The position numbers and the translations under genes were made by a program. A stretch of DNA of 47,686 nucleotides, taken from positions 1-47,686 of the forward strand of contig JAFBAN010000203.1 of NCBI GenBank assembly GCA_019247775.1. The letters are read 5' to 3'. The notes below the pieces were generated by a model. That model saw only the letters and a program-made list of their open reading frames with translations, was not told the origin of the DNA and ran no database searches. This DNA comes from Chitinophagaceae bacterium (GTDB lineage Bacteria > Bacteroidota > Bacteroidia > Chitinophagales > Chitinophagaceae). Numbering within the stretch: the first letter of the stretch is position 1; each line of letters starts with the position of its first letter. Positions 26,411 to 35,332 of the stretch are shown one piece after another.

Positions 26411-28408
26411 ATGAACTGGCAACGCATGATCAAAACCTTCACAGCCGGCGCTGTGCTGACGGTGCTCTCTGCCTTTGTACAGGGCAATTATTCTTCTCCC
26501 ATGCCAAAGATCAGTTTACCGTATAAAAAGATGGGTCTTACCCAGGAACAGGCGGCAGCGCATCTGCTGAGCCGGTTCAGTTTCGGCGCTACGCCGGGAC
26601 AGGTGAAAGCGGTGGCGGATATGGGGGTAGAAAAGTGGCTGGAGCAACAGCTCGAGGGCAAACTTCCCGATGATGAGGTGAACAGGCGGCTTGCCGGTTA
26701 TGATGCGCTGGCGCTGAATAACCAGGCGATCGTAAATACCTACCTCAATGCCGGCCAGGTGGTTAGGGTGGCGGCGAAAAATAACCTGCTCGATAAGGAT
26801 TCGATCAAAAGCCTGGACAAGCCGGAATACCGGCAGCAGCTGAGGCAGCTCATGGATCAGCAGGGCTTCAAACCGCAGCAGGAACTGCAGCGGCAACTGA
26901 TCAATCAGAAAATAATTCGCGCAGCTTATGGTCAGAACCAGTTGCAGGAACTGCTGACGGATTTCTGGTTCAACCATTTCAATGTATCACTCACCAAAGG
27001 CCAGTGTCAGCAATATGTGATGACCTATGAACGTGACGCCATCCGGCCGCATGTGTTCGATAATTTCGAGACCCTGCTGGAGGCAACCGCCAAACACCCG
27101 GCCATGCTCGAATACCTCGACAATGCCACCAGCGTCAGCAATGACAACGATATGGCCAGGCGCCAGCAGAATAATGCATACCTGAAAGCGATGCGGCAAC
27201 GCATGGACACCATGGCGGAGGATACTTCGGCAGCCGGTAAGATCCTGCAACAGACACTTAAGGCAAGAAAGACCCAGGGATTGAATGAGAACTATGCCCG
27301 TGAGATCATGGAACTGCATACCCTTGGCGTAGATGGAGGCTATACGCAAAAAGATGTGACCGAGGTGGCGCGGGCGCTCACGGGCTGGAGTGTGGCCCCG
27401 CTGTACAAAGAAGGACCCGGTATGAAATTGATGGAAGCCGCCGGCGGCGTAAACAACCTTGTTAAAAGAGGGTTTGTGATCGAAGGCGATTTCATGTTCC
27501 GCGCCGATAAGCATGATGAGAATGCGAAGACCATCCTGGGCAGAATATTCCCTGCCAATGGCGGCTACCAGGAGGGAATGGAAGTATTGCATATGCTGGC
27601 CAATCATCCCTCAACCGCCAGATTCATCTGCACCAAACTGGCAACCCGCTTTGTGGCGGATACGCCTTCTGCGGTATTGGTGAGTAAGATGTCTGATGCT
27701 TACCTGAAAACCGGAGGCAATATCCGCGCTGTACTGGTCACAATGGTAAACAGTCCGGAATTCTGGGATAACAAAGCACTGCGTGAAAAAGTGAAATCAC
27801 CATTTGAATTTGCAATAAGTACCATCCGCGCTACCAATGCCGATATACAGCAGCCATTCCAGATCTATAACTGGGTAACCAGGATGGGGCAACGTTTTTA
27901 TTTCTACCAGGCGCCTACCGGCTTTCCTGATCGCGCGAGTTACTGGATCAATACCGGTTCCTTGCTGAACAGGATGAATTTCGGCTTGGCGTTCGCTACT
28001 GAAAAGATCCCGGGCGTTAAACTCAACCTGGCAGCGCTCAATGATAATCATGAACCCGAAAGCGCGGAAGCGGCACTGATGGTATACAGCAAACTGTTAC
28101 TGCCCGAGCGTAACCTGGATGAAAATATCAGGAGACTTACGGCGATGGTGAGGGATGTGAATCTGGAACAGAAGATCAATGAGGCGGCAGATAAAACCGC
28201 CGCACCCGACGCCAGTATGGCAAACATGACTTCGCAGGATGAAATGATGGAGACAGGGCGCCCGGCCAGAGGAAAAAAAGGCAACCAGAACGCAGCGCTG
28301 AGTAAGAAAAATCTGCCGCTTACCACTTTGTACGTGGCAGGTAATGTGAATACGGTTTCGCAGGTAACCGGTATTATTATCGGGTCTCCGGAATTTCAAC
28401 GCAAATAA
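26411..28408 (+). CDS. DUF1800 family exported protein
   Basis: A 665-residue protein with an N-terminal hydrophobic segment (signal peptide, about residues 8-26) and the DUF1800 hallmarks: AAHLLSRFSFGATPGQVKAV near the start, WFNHFNVSLTKG, and YAREIMELHTLGVDGGYTQKDVTEVARALTGW. The family is widespread in Bacteroidota, Planctomycetes and Proteobacteria and is nearly always followed by a DUF1501 gene, as here (44-base gap). The biochemical role is unknown. The stretch at about 600-635 is a low-complexity linker. ATG 26411 is the only start giving the signal peptide. Confidence 0.93.
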   Translation: MNWQRMIKTFTAGAVLTVLSAFVQGNYSSPMPKISLPYKKMGLTQEQAAAHLLSRFSFGATPGQVKAVADMGVEKWLEQQLEGKLPDDEVNRRLAGYDALALNNQAIVNTYLNAGQVVRVAAKNNLLDKDSIKSLDKPEYRQQLRQLMDQQGFKPQQELQRQLINQKIIRAAYGQNQLQELLTDFWFNHFNVSLTKGQCQQYVMTYERDAIRPHVFDNFETLLEATAKHPAMLEYLDNATSVSNDNDMARRQQNNAYLKAMRQRMDTMAEDTSAAGKILQQTLKARKTQGLNENYAREIMELHTLGVDGGYTQKDVTEVARALTGWSVAPLYKEGPGMKLMEAAGGVNNLVKRGFVIEGDFMFRADKHDENAKTILGRIFPANGGYQEGMEVLHMLANHPSTARFICTKLATRFVADTPSAVLVSKMSDAYLKTGGNIRAVLVTMVNSPEFWDNKALREKVKSPFEFAISTIRATNADIQQPFQIYNWVTRMGQRFYFYQAPTGFPDRASYWINTGSLLNRMNFGLAFATEKIPGVKLNLAALNDNHEPESAEAALMVYSKLLLPERNLDENIRRLTAMVRDVNLEQKINEAADKTAAPDASMANMTSQDEMMETGRPARGKKGNQNAALSKKNLPLTTLYVAGNVNTVSQVTGIIIGSPEFQRK

Positions 28409-28452
28409 CGAGTAACTCCGCGCCCTTTTTTCAGCGGAGAAAAAAATAAGAT

Positions 28453-29712
28453 ATGGTCAATCGCAGAGCTTTCATGAAATCAGGCGCAATGGCGCTGTTT
28501 GCTGCCGGAATTGGCGGCGTACCCGGATTTGTGGCGCGCGCAGCCGACAGCCGCAAGATCATCAGTCCATACAAGAAAGGAAAAGTGCTGGTCTGCATTT
28601 TCCAGCGCGGCGCTATGGACGGACTGATGGCCGTAAGCCCCTATTCCGATCCCAACCTGAAAACGCTCAGGCCTACGCTGTATATGAGTCCCGCGCAGAC
28701 CGAGGGGAAAATGATAGACCTTGATGGGAGGTTCGCTTTGCATCCATCCCTTCAATCCTTCGCGCCATTCTTTACGGAGGGTCGGATGGCTGTGGTGCAT
28801 GGTGTGGGTAGTCCGAATAATACCCGCAGCCATTTTGACGCGCAGGACTATATGGAAAGCGGAACGCCGTTCAGCAAGAGTACTTCGAGCGGCTGGCTGA
28901 ACCGCGCCGTGGGTTTGATGGGACATGATGCAACACCTTTCCGTGCCGTGAGCCTGACAAGCGCGCTGCCACGAAGCCTGTATGGCGATAATGAAGCGCT
29001 TGCCATCAATAACCTGCAGGACTTTGCGATCCAGATGCGCGGCAACCCGCTTGCGTCGAATCTCGCATCCAAATCATTCGAACAATTGTATGATCAGACC
29101 TCTAACCAGATCCTGAATAAAGCGGGCAAAGAAAGTTTCGATGCATTGAAAATGCTCAACGTAAATAATATTAAGAACTATCAGCCTGTGAGCGGTGTGG
29201 TGTATCCCAATTCCCCTCTCGGTAATTCGCTGAAGCAGATCGCCATCCTCATCAAGATGAATATCGGTCTGGAAGTGGCCTTTGCGGAAAGCGGAGGCTG
29301 GGATACCCATTTCAACCAGGGTACACTCAATGGAGCGCTTGCCCGTAACCTGAAAGATTTCAGCGACAGCATCGCGGCATTCTGGAAAGATATGGATGCT
29401 TACCAGGATGATGTGACCGTAATGACCATGACCGAATTCGGCCGCACCGCCCACCAGAATGGGACCGGCGGCACTGATCATGGCCGCGCCAGTTGCCTGT
29501 TCGTACTCGGTAACGATGTGCAGGGCGGTAAAGTGTACAATAACATGAAAACCCTCGCCCGCGAAGACCTCGAAGACAACCGCGACCTGCCGGTGAGCAC
29601 CGATTTCCGCTCCGTGTTCAGTGCTGTAGCCAATGGCCATCTCAAGATCAACAACAACCAGAAATTATTCCCTACCTGGGAAGGACAAAGCCTGGGCGTG
29701 ATGAAAGCCTAA
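28453..29712 (+). CDS. DUF1501 family exported protein, Tat-type signal
   Basis: A 419-residue protein of the DUF1501 family, distantly sulfatase/alkaline-phosphatase-like. The N-terminus has a twin-arginine motif (NRRAFMKSG) before a hydrophobic core and an ARAAD cleavage region, so it probably folds in the cytoplasm and is exported by Tat. Family segments: FQRGAMDGLMAV, GSPNNTRSHFDAQDYMESG, ESGGWDTHFNQG, MTEFGRTAHQNGTGGTDHGRA. The D and H residues in the last two could bind metal. It is co-transcribed with the DUF1800 gene upstream. The molecular function is undetermined. Confidence 0.92.
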   Translation: MVNRRAFMKSGAMALFAAGIGGVPGFVARAADSRKIISPYKKGKVLVCIFQRGAMDGLMAVSPYSDPNLKTLRPTLYMSPAQTEGKMIDLDGRFALHPSLQSFAPFFTEGRMAVVHGVGSPNNTRSHFDAQDYMESGTPFSKSTSSGWLNRAVGLMGHDATPFRAVSLTSALPRSLYGDNEALAINNLQDFAIQMRGNPLASNLASKSFEQLYDQTSNQILNKAGKESFDALKMLNVNNIKNYQPVSGVVYPNSPLGNSLKQIAILIKMNIGLEVAFAESGGWDTHFNQGTLNGALARNLKDFSDSIAAFWKDMDAYQDDVTVMTMTEFGRTAHQNGTGGTDHGRASCLFVLGNDVQGGKVYNNMKTLAREDLEDNRDLPVSTDFRSVFSAVANGHLKINNNQKLFPTWEGQSLGVMKA

Positions 29713-29803
29713 AGAACAGATGAACAAGGAACAAGGAACTGACGAAGGGTGAAGGAAAGCCGTTTGTCGGTTCCTTGCTCATCTGTTCCTTGTTCTTCTG
29801 TTC
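29713..29803. repeat. Heptad hairpin, GAACAAG family
   Basis: The left arm is AGAACAG, ATGAACA, AGGAACA, AGGAACT (29713-29740). The right arm (29769-29803) is GGTTCCT, TGCTCAT, CTGTTCC, TTGTTCT, TCTGTTC, its inverse complement. It fills the gap between convergent genes exactly, from the DUF1501 stop to the stop codon of the outer-membrane protein. Confidence 0.85.
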
Positions 29804-32223
29804 TAATTGTTTCCCATTCGCTTACTTTCCTCGGTTTCCTTAACCCCGGGCCGGCGATTATCTTTAAAAGTCTTTCCGAAGCGCCAGGTGAGTGCAAGGT
29901 TTACTACGCGGGTATCGCGGGTAAGTTTGAAATATTCGGTGGCATGCTCGAAAATCGTAAAGCCTTTCATGGCCTGCGTATAAAAAACATCGCGCACATT
30001 CAACTTAACGGAAGCTTTGTTGCCGAATAATTGTTTGGACACGCCCACAGACAGTTGTCCGGTAGGGTCGGTGATCTCCTGCAGTTCCTGCTCGCTGGTA
30101 TTGTAGAAACCGGATAGCTCGAAAGTCCAGCCTTTTTTCAGCCTGAACTGGTTGTTCATGTTCAGGTTGCCCTGCGTAAGCGATGCAGTGAGCGGTGACC
30201 ATACATAACCTTCGATCTTCTTGTAGTTGAGACTGGCAGACAGGTTTAGCGACCAGATCTTCAGCGGCTGCAACTGCGTGCTTATTGAAATGCCGAAGTT
30301 CTGCATCCGGCCCAGGTTGCCTTCCGAATAAATGATGATATTGTTGGCGTTTGCATAAAAGATCTGTGAGAAATAATCTTTCGTGTACGAATAGCTCAGA
30401 CTGGTCAGCAGCAGGTCCCTGAAATTATGCGTGAACTCAAAATTCCAGGTATACTGGGGCTTGAAAAAAGGGTTGCCCTGCTGGTAGGTGTATTTGTTGA
30501 TCACAAAAACAAAAGGGTTCAGCTTCTGAAATGCCGGCCGGTCTATACGCCGTCCTGCGCTTAGCGAAAAACTGTGATTGGAATCAGCCTGCACCGTAAA
30601 CATCGCCGATGGGAATAAGCCTGCATACGCTTTGGAAAAAGAAGAATCCTTTCTCGCCGCATTACCTTTCTGCGTGGCGTCATAGGCCGTGTTCTCGAAA
30701 CGCAGGCCGCCCTGGATCGTGAACTTTCCTTTTGTCTTGTTCAGGTTCAGGTACAGGGCATGGATCGTTTCGTGGTAGATGAAATGATTGGTCTTGCCAA
30801 GGTCCTGCGTATACGCCCCGCCGGTCAAAGCATAATAATCGGCGATATTGTCGGTGTTCACCCTTGCCGATTTCCAGCCTGTTTCCAGTTTCAGGCCAGA
30901 ACCGAAAGTTTGCGTATAATCGGCTTTTCCTGAAAAAATATTTACCTGCGATGGAAGAAAGCCTTTCAATCCGTCTGTCAGTCCGGAAGAACTGAGTGTA
31001 TTCTGGAAGGACTGGTTATTCTCGATCTTATAGCCGAGATAATCGAGGTCCGCACTCAGTTCCTGCGTTTTTGAGAAGCTGTGTTTGAGATTGATATTCG
31101 TGCCAAGATTGCGCCAGTTACTGCTGTTATCACTGGTGGTGAGCAGGGCCGAATCTTTTTGCCCGGCTGCGTTGATCCAGTAGGCCGGACTATTCCCCCC
31201 ATTGGTGCGATGCGAGAAAATTCCAGTGAGGGTAACCCCGAGTGTTGTTTTTTTTGACAGCCTATAATCCATGCCGGTCTTTACCGTATGACTTTTTACA
31301 TGCCCGAAAAGATAACCCGGTTGTTCATAATAAGACCTAACCGTCTTGTCATCGTTTGCATAATAGGTCCGCAAAGCATACAGGTCGGTGAAGCCGCGGT
31401 TGGCGGCATAGCTGTAAGTGAGGAACAGGTTCACTGCCTGGTTGCGGTAATTCAGCAGCAGCGAATTATTGGTTTTATAGTAACGGCCCTGCCCATATCC
31501 TGCGGTAGCATTGCCATTGAATCCCTGGGTGCGCAGTTTTTTTGTTTTGATATGGATGATGCCGGTGCTGCCCGCCGCATCATACTTGGCGGTAGGATTG
31601 GTCATGATCTCGATCTGCTCCAGCTGCGAAGCCGGCAGACTGCCCAACATAGCGGCAAGATCGGCGGGCGGCAGGTAGGTCTGTTTGCCATCTACCCAAA
31701 CCAGCACATTCTGCTTTCCTTTCAGGCTGATATTGCCATCGCGGTCAACCGCAACCCCCGGCGATTTTTCGAGTACTTCCAGTGCATTGGCTCCTACGTT
31801 GCTCACAGACGATTCAACATTAACGATCGTAACGCCGGCTTTCATTTCAATAAAAGGCTTTTGCGAACGTACCGTTACAGTTCCAAGAGAAGTTGTTGAA
31901 GGCTGCAGGAAGATCGTATCTGTTTGCAAGGATGTTCCGGAACTGATATCGATCGCAACGATCATACGGTCAAACCCGATGGCCGTGGCTGATAAAAGAT
32001 AATGTCCCGGAGCAATTCGCTCCAGCTCGAACTGCCCCGATCTGCTGCTGACCCCGAGTTTTACCAGCCCCGAATCTTTTGGTCGTAACAGGTTGATGGT
32101 TGCACCTTCTACTGTGGCCCTTTTTGTGTCGGCAATAACCCCGGAAATCCTGCCGCCGGTCTGGGCCCCGACCAGTACTGAAAAAAACAGGATGGGAATA
32201 AGAAAGAAATGTCTCGTCGTCAT
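29803..32223 (-). CDS. Outer-membrane beta-barrel protein with CarboxypepD_reg and plug domains (TonB-dependent receptor-like)
   Basis: An 806-residue outer-membrane protein. A signal peptide (about residues 1-20, cleavage near VGA/QTG) is followed by a carboxypeptidase-regulatory-like Ig domain (about 23-110), a plug domain (about 125-225, with LEVLEKSPGVAVDRDGNISLKGKQNVLVWVDGK) and a barrel of the OMP_b-brl_2 type ending in aromatic-rich strands. It is the SusC-like-but-smaller group without a neighbouring SusD, so the substrate is unknown; peptides, metals or siderophores are possible. No anti-sigma/ECF pair adjoins it. M56/blaI lies upstream on the same strand, with a 214-base gap that includes a short heptad array. 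Confidence 0.9.
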   Translation of the reverse strand: MTTRHFFLIPILFFSVLVGAQTGGRISGVIADTKRATVEGATINLLRPKDSGLVKLGVSSRSGQFELERIAPGHYLLSATAIGFDRMIVAIDISSGTSLQTDTIFLQPSTTSLGTVTVRSQKPFIEMKAGVTIVNVESSVSNVGANALEVLEKSPGVAVDRDGNISLKGKQNVLVWVDGKQTYLPPADLAAMLGSLPASQLEQIEIMTNPTAKYDAAGSTGIIHIKTKKLRTQGFNGNATAGYGQGRYYKTNNSLLLNYRNQAVNLFLTYSYAANRGFTDLYALRTYYANDDKTVRSYYEQPGYLFGHVKSHTVKTGMDYRLSKKTTLGVTLTGIFSHRTNGGNSPAYWINAAGQKDSALLTTSDNSSNWRNLGTNINLKHSFSKTQELSADLDYLGYKIENNQSFQNTLSSSGLTDGLKGFLPSQVNIFSGKADYTQTFGSGLKLETGWKSARVNTDNIADYYALTGGAYTQDLGKTNHFIYHETIHALYLNLNKTKGKFTIQGGLRFENTAYDATQKGNAARKDSSFSKAYAGLFPSAMFTVQADSNHSFSLSAGRRIDRPAFQKLNPFVFVINKYTYQQGNPFFKPQYTWNFEFTHNFRDLLLTSLSYSYTKDYFSQIFYANANNIIIYSEGNLGRMQNFGISISTQLQPLKIWSLNLSASLNYKKIEGYVWSPLTASLTQGNLNMNNQFRLKKGWTFELSGFYNTSEQELQEITDPTGQLSVGVSKQLFGNKASVKLNVRDVFYTQAMKGFTIFEHATEYFKLTRDTRVVNLALTWRFGKTFKDNRRPGVKETEESKRMGNN

Positions 32224-32367
32224 GTGCGCTTATTGCCGCCAAGATACGAAGGACACTGTTGGAGAATTTACGTTTTACACAAACGGAAGTCCAGTGTTTA
32301 ATGTTAGCCCGCAAGCTGGTAAATTTCGAATTGGCAAGAAAATTTAGGGCGGGGGTTACCCGGGACA

Positions 32368-32395
32368 ATTCAAAATTCAGAATTTAAAATTCACG
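32368..32395. repeat. Short heptad array, ATTCAAA family
   Basis: Four words, ATTCAAA, ATTCAGA, ATTTAAA, ATTCACG, in exact phase, in the gap between the M56 gene and the outer-membrane receptor. No clear inverse arm. Confidence 0.6.
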
Positions 32396-32437
32396 ATAAC
32401 ACACAGTATGTAAATTTCAGACATCACGCGGTTTATA

Positions 32438-33970
32438 TCATTGGCGTACCAGCCAATAGCCTTCGACGCTTTTACCGTTCCTGGTATGCGTGAAGCGGTA
32501 ATACATGGAATGCTCCGGTTGCGCGTTGGATAATGCCAGGATTTTCTGGTAATAGGCATTTGTCATCAGGTCAACCTGAACTTTGTACATCTGTTTGAGG
32601 TGGAATCTTTCCATCACATCCTTTTTCATCTTCTCGGTATAGCGCAGCGAACTCTCATTGTAGCCGCTGAAATCGGCCGGCTTATAATCATTCAGTTTAC
32701 TGTTGTCCACTTTTTCATTATCGATCCATACGCCATAGCTGGCCGGGTTCTTCCATTTTTCCATTTGCGCTGCGGTGATATCGAGCTTGTCGGGTGGCGG
32801 GATCTTTTTTCCAAAGCTGACCCTTGTGCTGCTGCGTTGTTCGCGGTTCATCTGTTTGTAAAGGGTTTCCAGCCGCGCTCTGTCGGCGGGCGAAATCTTT
32901 TCCATGGTTTCATGGCCCCAAGCATCTTTCGTTGTATTGGCGGCTACGATACGGTTGTACTCGTCAAATTCTTCTTTCGAAATGCCGGTGCCGGAACTGA
33001 CCGGCAGATCGAACGGAGCACGGATAATGCGGAATGGCTTGCCGGGAGTGGTATCAGCCGGTTGAACAAACGGCGGTATGTTCGCCACAGTTTTTACGGC
33101 CGCGATGCCTGACCCAAAGCTGATCAGCGCAACAGTTAACAGGGGCAGGGTGGTTAACTTCTTGGCCAAAGCTCTCCAGGGATTGTATTGACGTGTGATC
33201 ATAACCAGTCTTTTTTTGAGGTCCGAAAAATTAAAATTACTTGTAAGCGGAAGCGGGTTTTGCATGCTGGCTTTTTCCAGCAGCAGGTATTGATAAGAGA
33301 CGGGATCGGGATGCCTGGCGATCACGGCTTCGTCTGCGAGGTACTCGTGATTGGCCTGGATGGATTTTTTGTACAGCAGGAACAGGGGATTGAACCAGCA
33401 GAACGTGATCACCAGTTCGATGAACAGGATATCCAGCGAATGCTTTTGAGCTACATGTGCCAGTTCGTGCGTCAATACTTTGGTTTCTGTTTCGGCGTCA
33501 TAATCCGATTCACTGATGAAAATGGTATTCAGGAACGAAAAGCTGCTCATATGCTGCTGACGAACGATCAGCCTTGCATCGCGGTACCTGATTGCCTGCC
33601 GGCTTCTGCAAGCCCTGCTCAGCAAATACAGGTTGCGCAGCATCCGCAACAGGAGCACACCGGTGATGATGCAATAGATCAGCATCCAGCCCGGGATCGT
33701 TCTCCGGGCCGCATTCGACGCAGCATCTATGGATGGATCGGTTGCGGGGGTTACCGGGATCTGCCAGTTAAAGTTCAGGGTTTCGGAAAGCGCAGGAAAT
33801 ACCGGTTGCGATACCGGAACGCTGACCAATGGGATGATAAAAGATGCGAGAACGGACAGGACCAGGTACCAACGGTTAAAGCGATGCATCTTTTCGCGCT
33901 CCAGCAATAGCAGGTATGCAAAAAGGAAAATGGCCGAACAGGCGGCGGTTTTAATAAGATACGGGATCAT
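32438..33970 (-). CDS. M56 (BlaR1-like) membrane metallopeptidase
   Basis: A 510-residue signal-transducing membrane peptidase. The N-terminal half has about four membrane segments and the zinc motif HELAHVAQKHS (HExxH form) with the downstream Glu of HEYLADEAV. The C-terminal half (about 300-510) is periplasmic and contains no SxxK or KTG, so it lacks the penicillin-binding sensor domain of staphylococcal BlaR1. It ends in a charged domain of unknown ligand (KNPASYGVWIDNEKVDN). By family logic it cleaves or triggers cleavage of the BlaI repressor encoded just before it, with a four-base overlap. What it senses is not beta-lactam by the usual domain. Confidence 0.92.
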   Translation of the reverse strand: MIPYLIKTAACSAIFLFAYLLLLEREKMHRFNRWYLVLSVLASFIIPLVSVPVSQPVFPALSETLNFNWQIPVTPATDPSIDAASNAARRTIPGWMLIYCIITGVLLLRMLRNLYLLSRACRSRQAIRYRDARLIVRQQHMSSFSFLNTIFISESDYDAETETKVLTHELAHVAQKHSLDILFIELVITFCWFNPLFLLYKKSIQANHEYLADEAVIARHPDPVSYQYLLLEKASMQNPLPLTSNFNFSDLKKRLVMITRQYNPWRALAKKLTTLPLLTVALISFGSGIAAVKTVANIPPFVQPADTTPGKPFRIIRAPFDLPVSSGTGISKEEFDEYNRIVAANTTKDAWGHETMEKISPADRARLETLYKQMNREQRSSTRVSFGKKIPPPDKLDITAAQMEKWKNPASYGVWIDNEKVDNSKLNDYKPADFSGYNESSLRYTEKMKKDVMERFHLKQMYKVQVDLMTNAYYQKILALSNAQPEHSMYYRFTHTRNGKSVEGYWLVRQ

Positions 33971-34338
33971 TTTTTCTTTTTTTGGATCTGCTGATCGATC
34001 AGTTTCCGGAGCTCTTTCAATTCCTCCGCGGAAAGATTGGTCGTTTTTGTAAAGAAAGAAGCGAACTGCAGGGCCGAATCGTTGAAATTATTCCTGATCA
34101 GCCCCTTTACATGTTTCGAGAAATAATCTGATTTTTTGATCAGGGGGTAATACTGCCTCGAGTTGCCGTAAATCCTGTAACCGACAAAATCCTTATCGCT
34201 CATCCTTTTCAGCAGTGTTGCCACCGTAGTAGGCGCCGGCTTCGGATCGGGGAATGCTTCGATCAGGTCTTTGAGAAAAGCGGTTTCCTGCTGCCAGAGG
34301 TATTCCATCAGTTGCTCCTCGGTTTTGGTAAGTTCCAT
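33967..34338 (-). CDS. blaI: BlaI/MecI/CopY family repressor
   Basis: A 123-residue winged-helix repressor (TEEQLMEYLWQQ, then KPAPTTVATLLKRMSDKDFVGYR for the recognition helix and wing) with a C-terminal dimerisation part and a lysine-rich tail. In this family repression ends when the M56 partner triggers proteolysis. The gene overlaps the M56 gene by four bases. Its own leader holds two inverted repeats of the TCTACA-N2-TGTAGA type, one over the promoter, so it is almost surely autoregulated. The stop/start overlap makes expression of the pair strictly linked. Confidence 0.94.
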   Translation of the reverse strand: MELTKTEEQLMEYLWQQETAFLKDLIEAFPDPKPAPTTVATLLKRMSDKDFVGYRIYGNSRQYYPLIKKSDYFSKHVKGLIRNNFNDSALQFASFFTKTTNLSAEELKELRKLIDQQIQKKKK

Positions 34339-34340
34339 GC

Positions 34341-34374
34341 TCTACATATTTAGAAGTGCTTCTACAAATGTAGA
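34341..34374 (-). promoter_or_regulatory. Tandem BlaI operators
   Basis: TCTACAAATGTAGA (34361-34374) is a perfect inverted repeat with a two-base centre and fits the TACA-N2-TGTA core known for BlaI/MecI. A second, one-mismatch copy, TCTACATATTTAGA (34341-34354), lies 20 bases away, about two helical turns. Between and interlocked with them, TAGAAGTGCTTCTA (34351-34364) is also an inverted repeat. The nearer copy ends three bases from the blaI start codon. Confidence 0.85.
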
Positions 34375-34394
34375 AATACTTTTGGAATAAACAA
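34365..34394 (-). promoter_or_regulatory. Bacteroidota-type promoter of blaI
   Basis: On the minus strand TTG (34394-34392), a 19-base spacer, then TACATTTG (34372-34365) matches the Bacteroidota consensus TTTG-N19-TAnnTTTG. The -7 element lies inside the perfect operator, so bound BlaI would block RNA polymerase directly. The predicted transcript start is near 34358, giving a leader of about 20 bases. Confidence 0.75.
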
Positions 34395-34482
34395 GAACTT
34401 CTGAAAAAAAAATACAAGCGGGGCAGCCCGATTGCGGCCACTGATTGATTTTCAGCTCAAAAAAATTGTTGATGGGAAGGTT

Positions 34483-35325
34483 CTAATGCGGGGAACCGGC
34501 TTTCTTTTTCTCTTCAGCCAGCTTTTGCTCAGCGCCCTGCTTTAATTCGTTCAGCCAGGACTGAAATGCTGCTGCATCCACGAACGGATGTGGATCTCCT
34601 GGTTTGCGGTTCGCCAACTGCCTGGCCCGCTCGAATATTTTTCCCGGTCCGGGATGATTGGAAATATTCACCTCTATGCCCGCCATTTTCTGAATACGAT
34701 CCACACTTCGCAGGTACATTTCCGTTCGCTCCACTCCGTCGAAATTCAGTCCCACGCCGCCGAACATGAATGCAGTATACGTTTTGTTACCGTCACGTAC
34801 CGGGAAGCGCATGGACAGCACGCCCGGGGTATGCCCTGGCGTTTCAAAAAAATAAATGGTGGTATTACCCATCTGCAGCGAATCACCGTCGCGGATCACC
34901 CGGTCGCGCGTGAGTTTGTTATTGACGCTGGTATAAGGCGCTTTTATTTTTCCTTCGGCCATATCCCAATCCGGCGCAGTCATTCCGATCCTTGCGCCGG
35001 TCATGCGCTGTACGAATCCCGCACCCTCGCAATGATCGTAATGACCGTGGGTGCAAAGAATATACCGGATATCCTTGTCGCGGAAGCCGAGCTGCCGGGC
35101 GGCGGCCGGCGTATATGCGGTATCCTTTCCATACAGCGCATCGATCAATACAAGGCCCTTGTCGGTCCTCAGCAGGTAAGCGCTTACAAAACTGTTACCG
35201 ACATAATAGAGGTTATCGAATATTTTGAACGGTCTCACAATCACCGCGGAGTCGGCCGCTCCGTATTGAGCCTGTGCATAACCAGCAACAAGAACAAGCG
35301 CAGCAATCAGTCTGAGTTTTTTCAT
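34483..35325 (-). CDS. Subclass B3-like metallo-beta-lactamase-fold enzyme, exported
   Basis: A 280-residue protein with a signal peptide (residues 1-20, AQAQ). The metal site follows subclass B3: H93, H95, D97, H98 in THGHYDHCEG, H165 in ETPGHTPG and H224 in SNHPGPG, with no Asp/Cys between the last two, as in B3 enzymes. The active site is complete, so it may hydrolyse beta-lactams, but other exported MBL hydrolases share this pattern. It is seven bases after the TlpA-like gene on the same strand, and blaI starts 144 bases downstream. No BlaI-type operator lies upstream of the TlpA gene, so control by BlaI is not supported. Neighbour conservation suggests it, the sequence does not. Confidence 0.85.
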   Translation of the reverse strand: MKKLRLIAALVLVAGYAQAQYGAADSAVIVRPFKIFDNLYYVGNSFVSAYLLRTDKGLVLIDALYGKDTAYTPAAARQLGFRDKDIRYILCTHGHYDHCEGAGFVQRMTGARIGMTAPDWDMAEGKIKAPYTSVNNKLTRDRVIRDGDSLQMGNTTIYFFETPGHTPGVLSMRFPVRDGNKTYTAFMFGGVGLNFDGVERTEMYLRSVDRIQKMAGIEVNISNHPGPGKIFERARQLANRKPGDPHPFVDAAAFQSWLNELKQGAEQKLAEEKKKAGSPH

Positions 35326-35332
35326 GTGATAT

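Noticed and set aside
34483-35325. The B3-like MBL claimed as BlaI-regulated resistance gene.
   Set aside because: No operator precedes its transcription unit (36107-36138), and the M56 partner lacks a beta-lactam sensor domain, so the claim is not supported.
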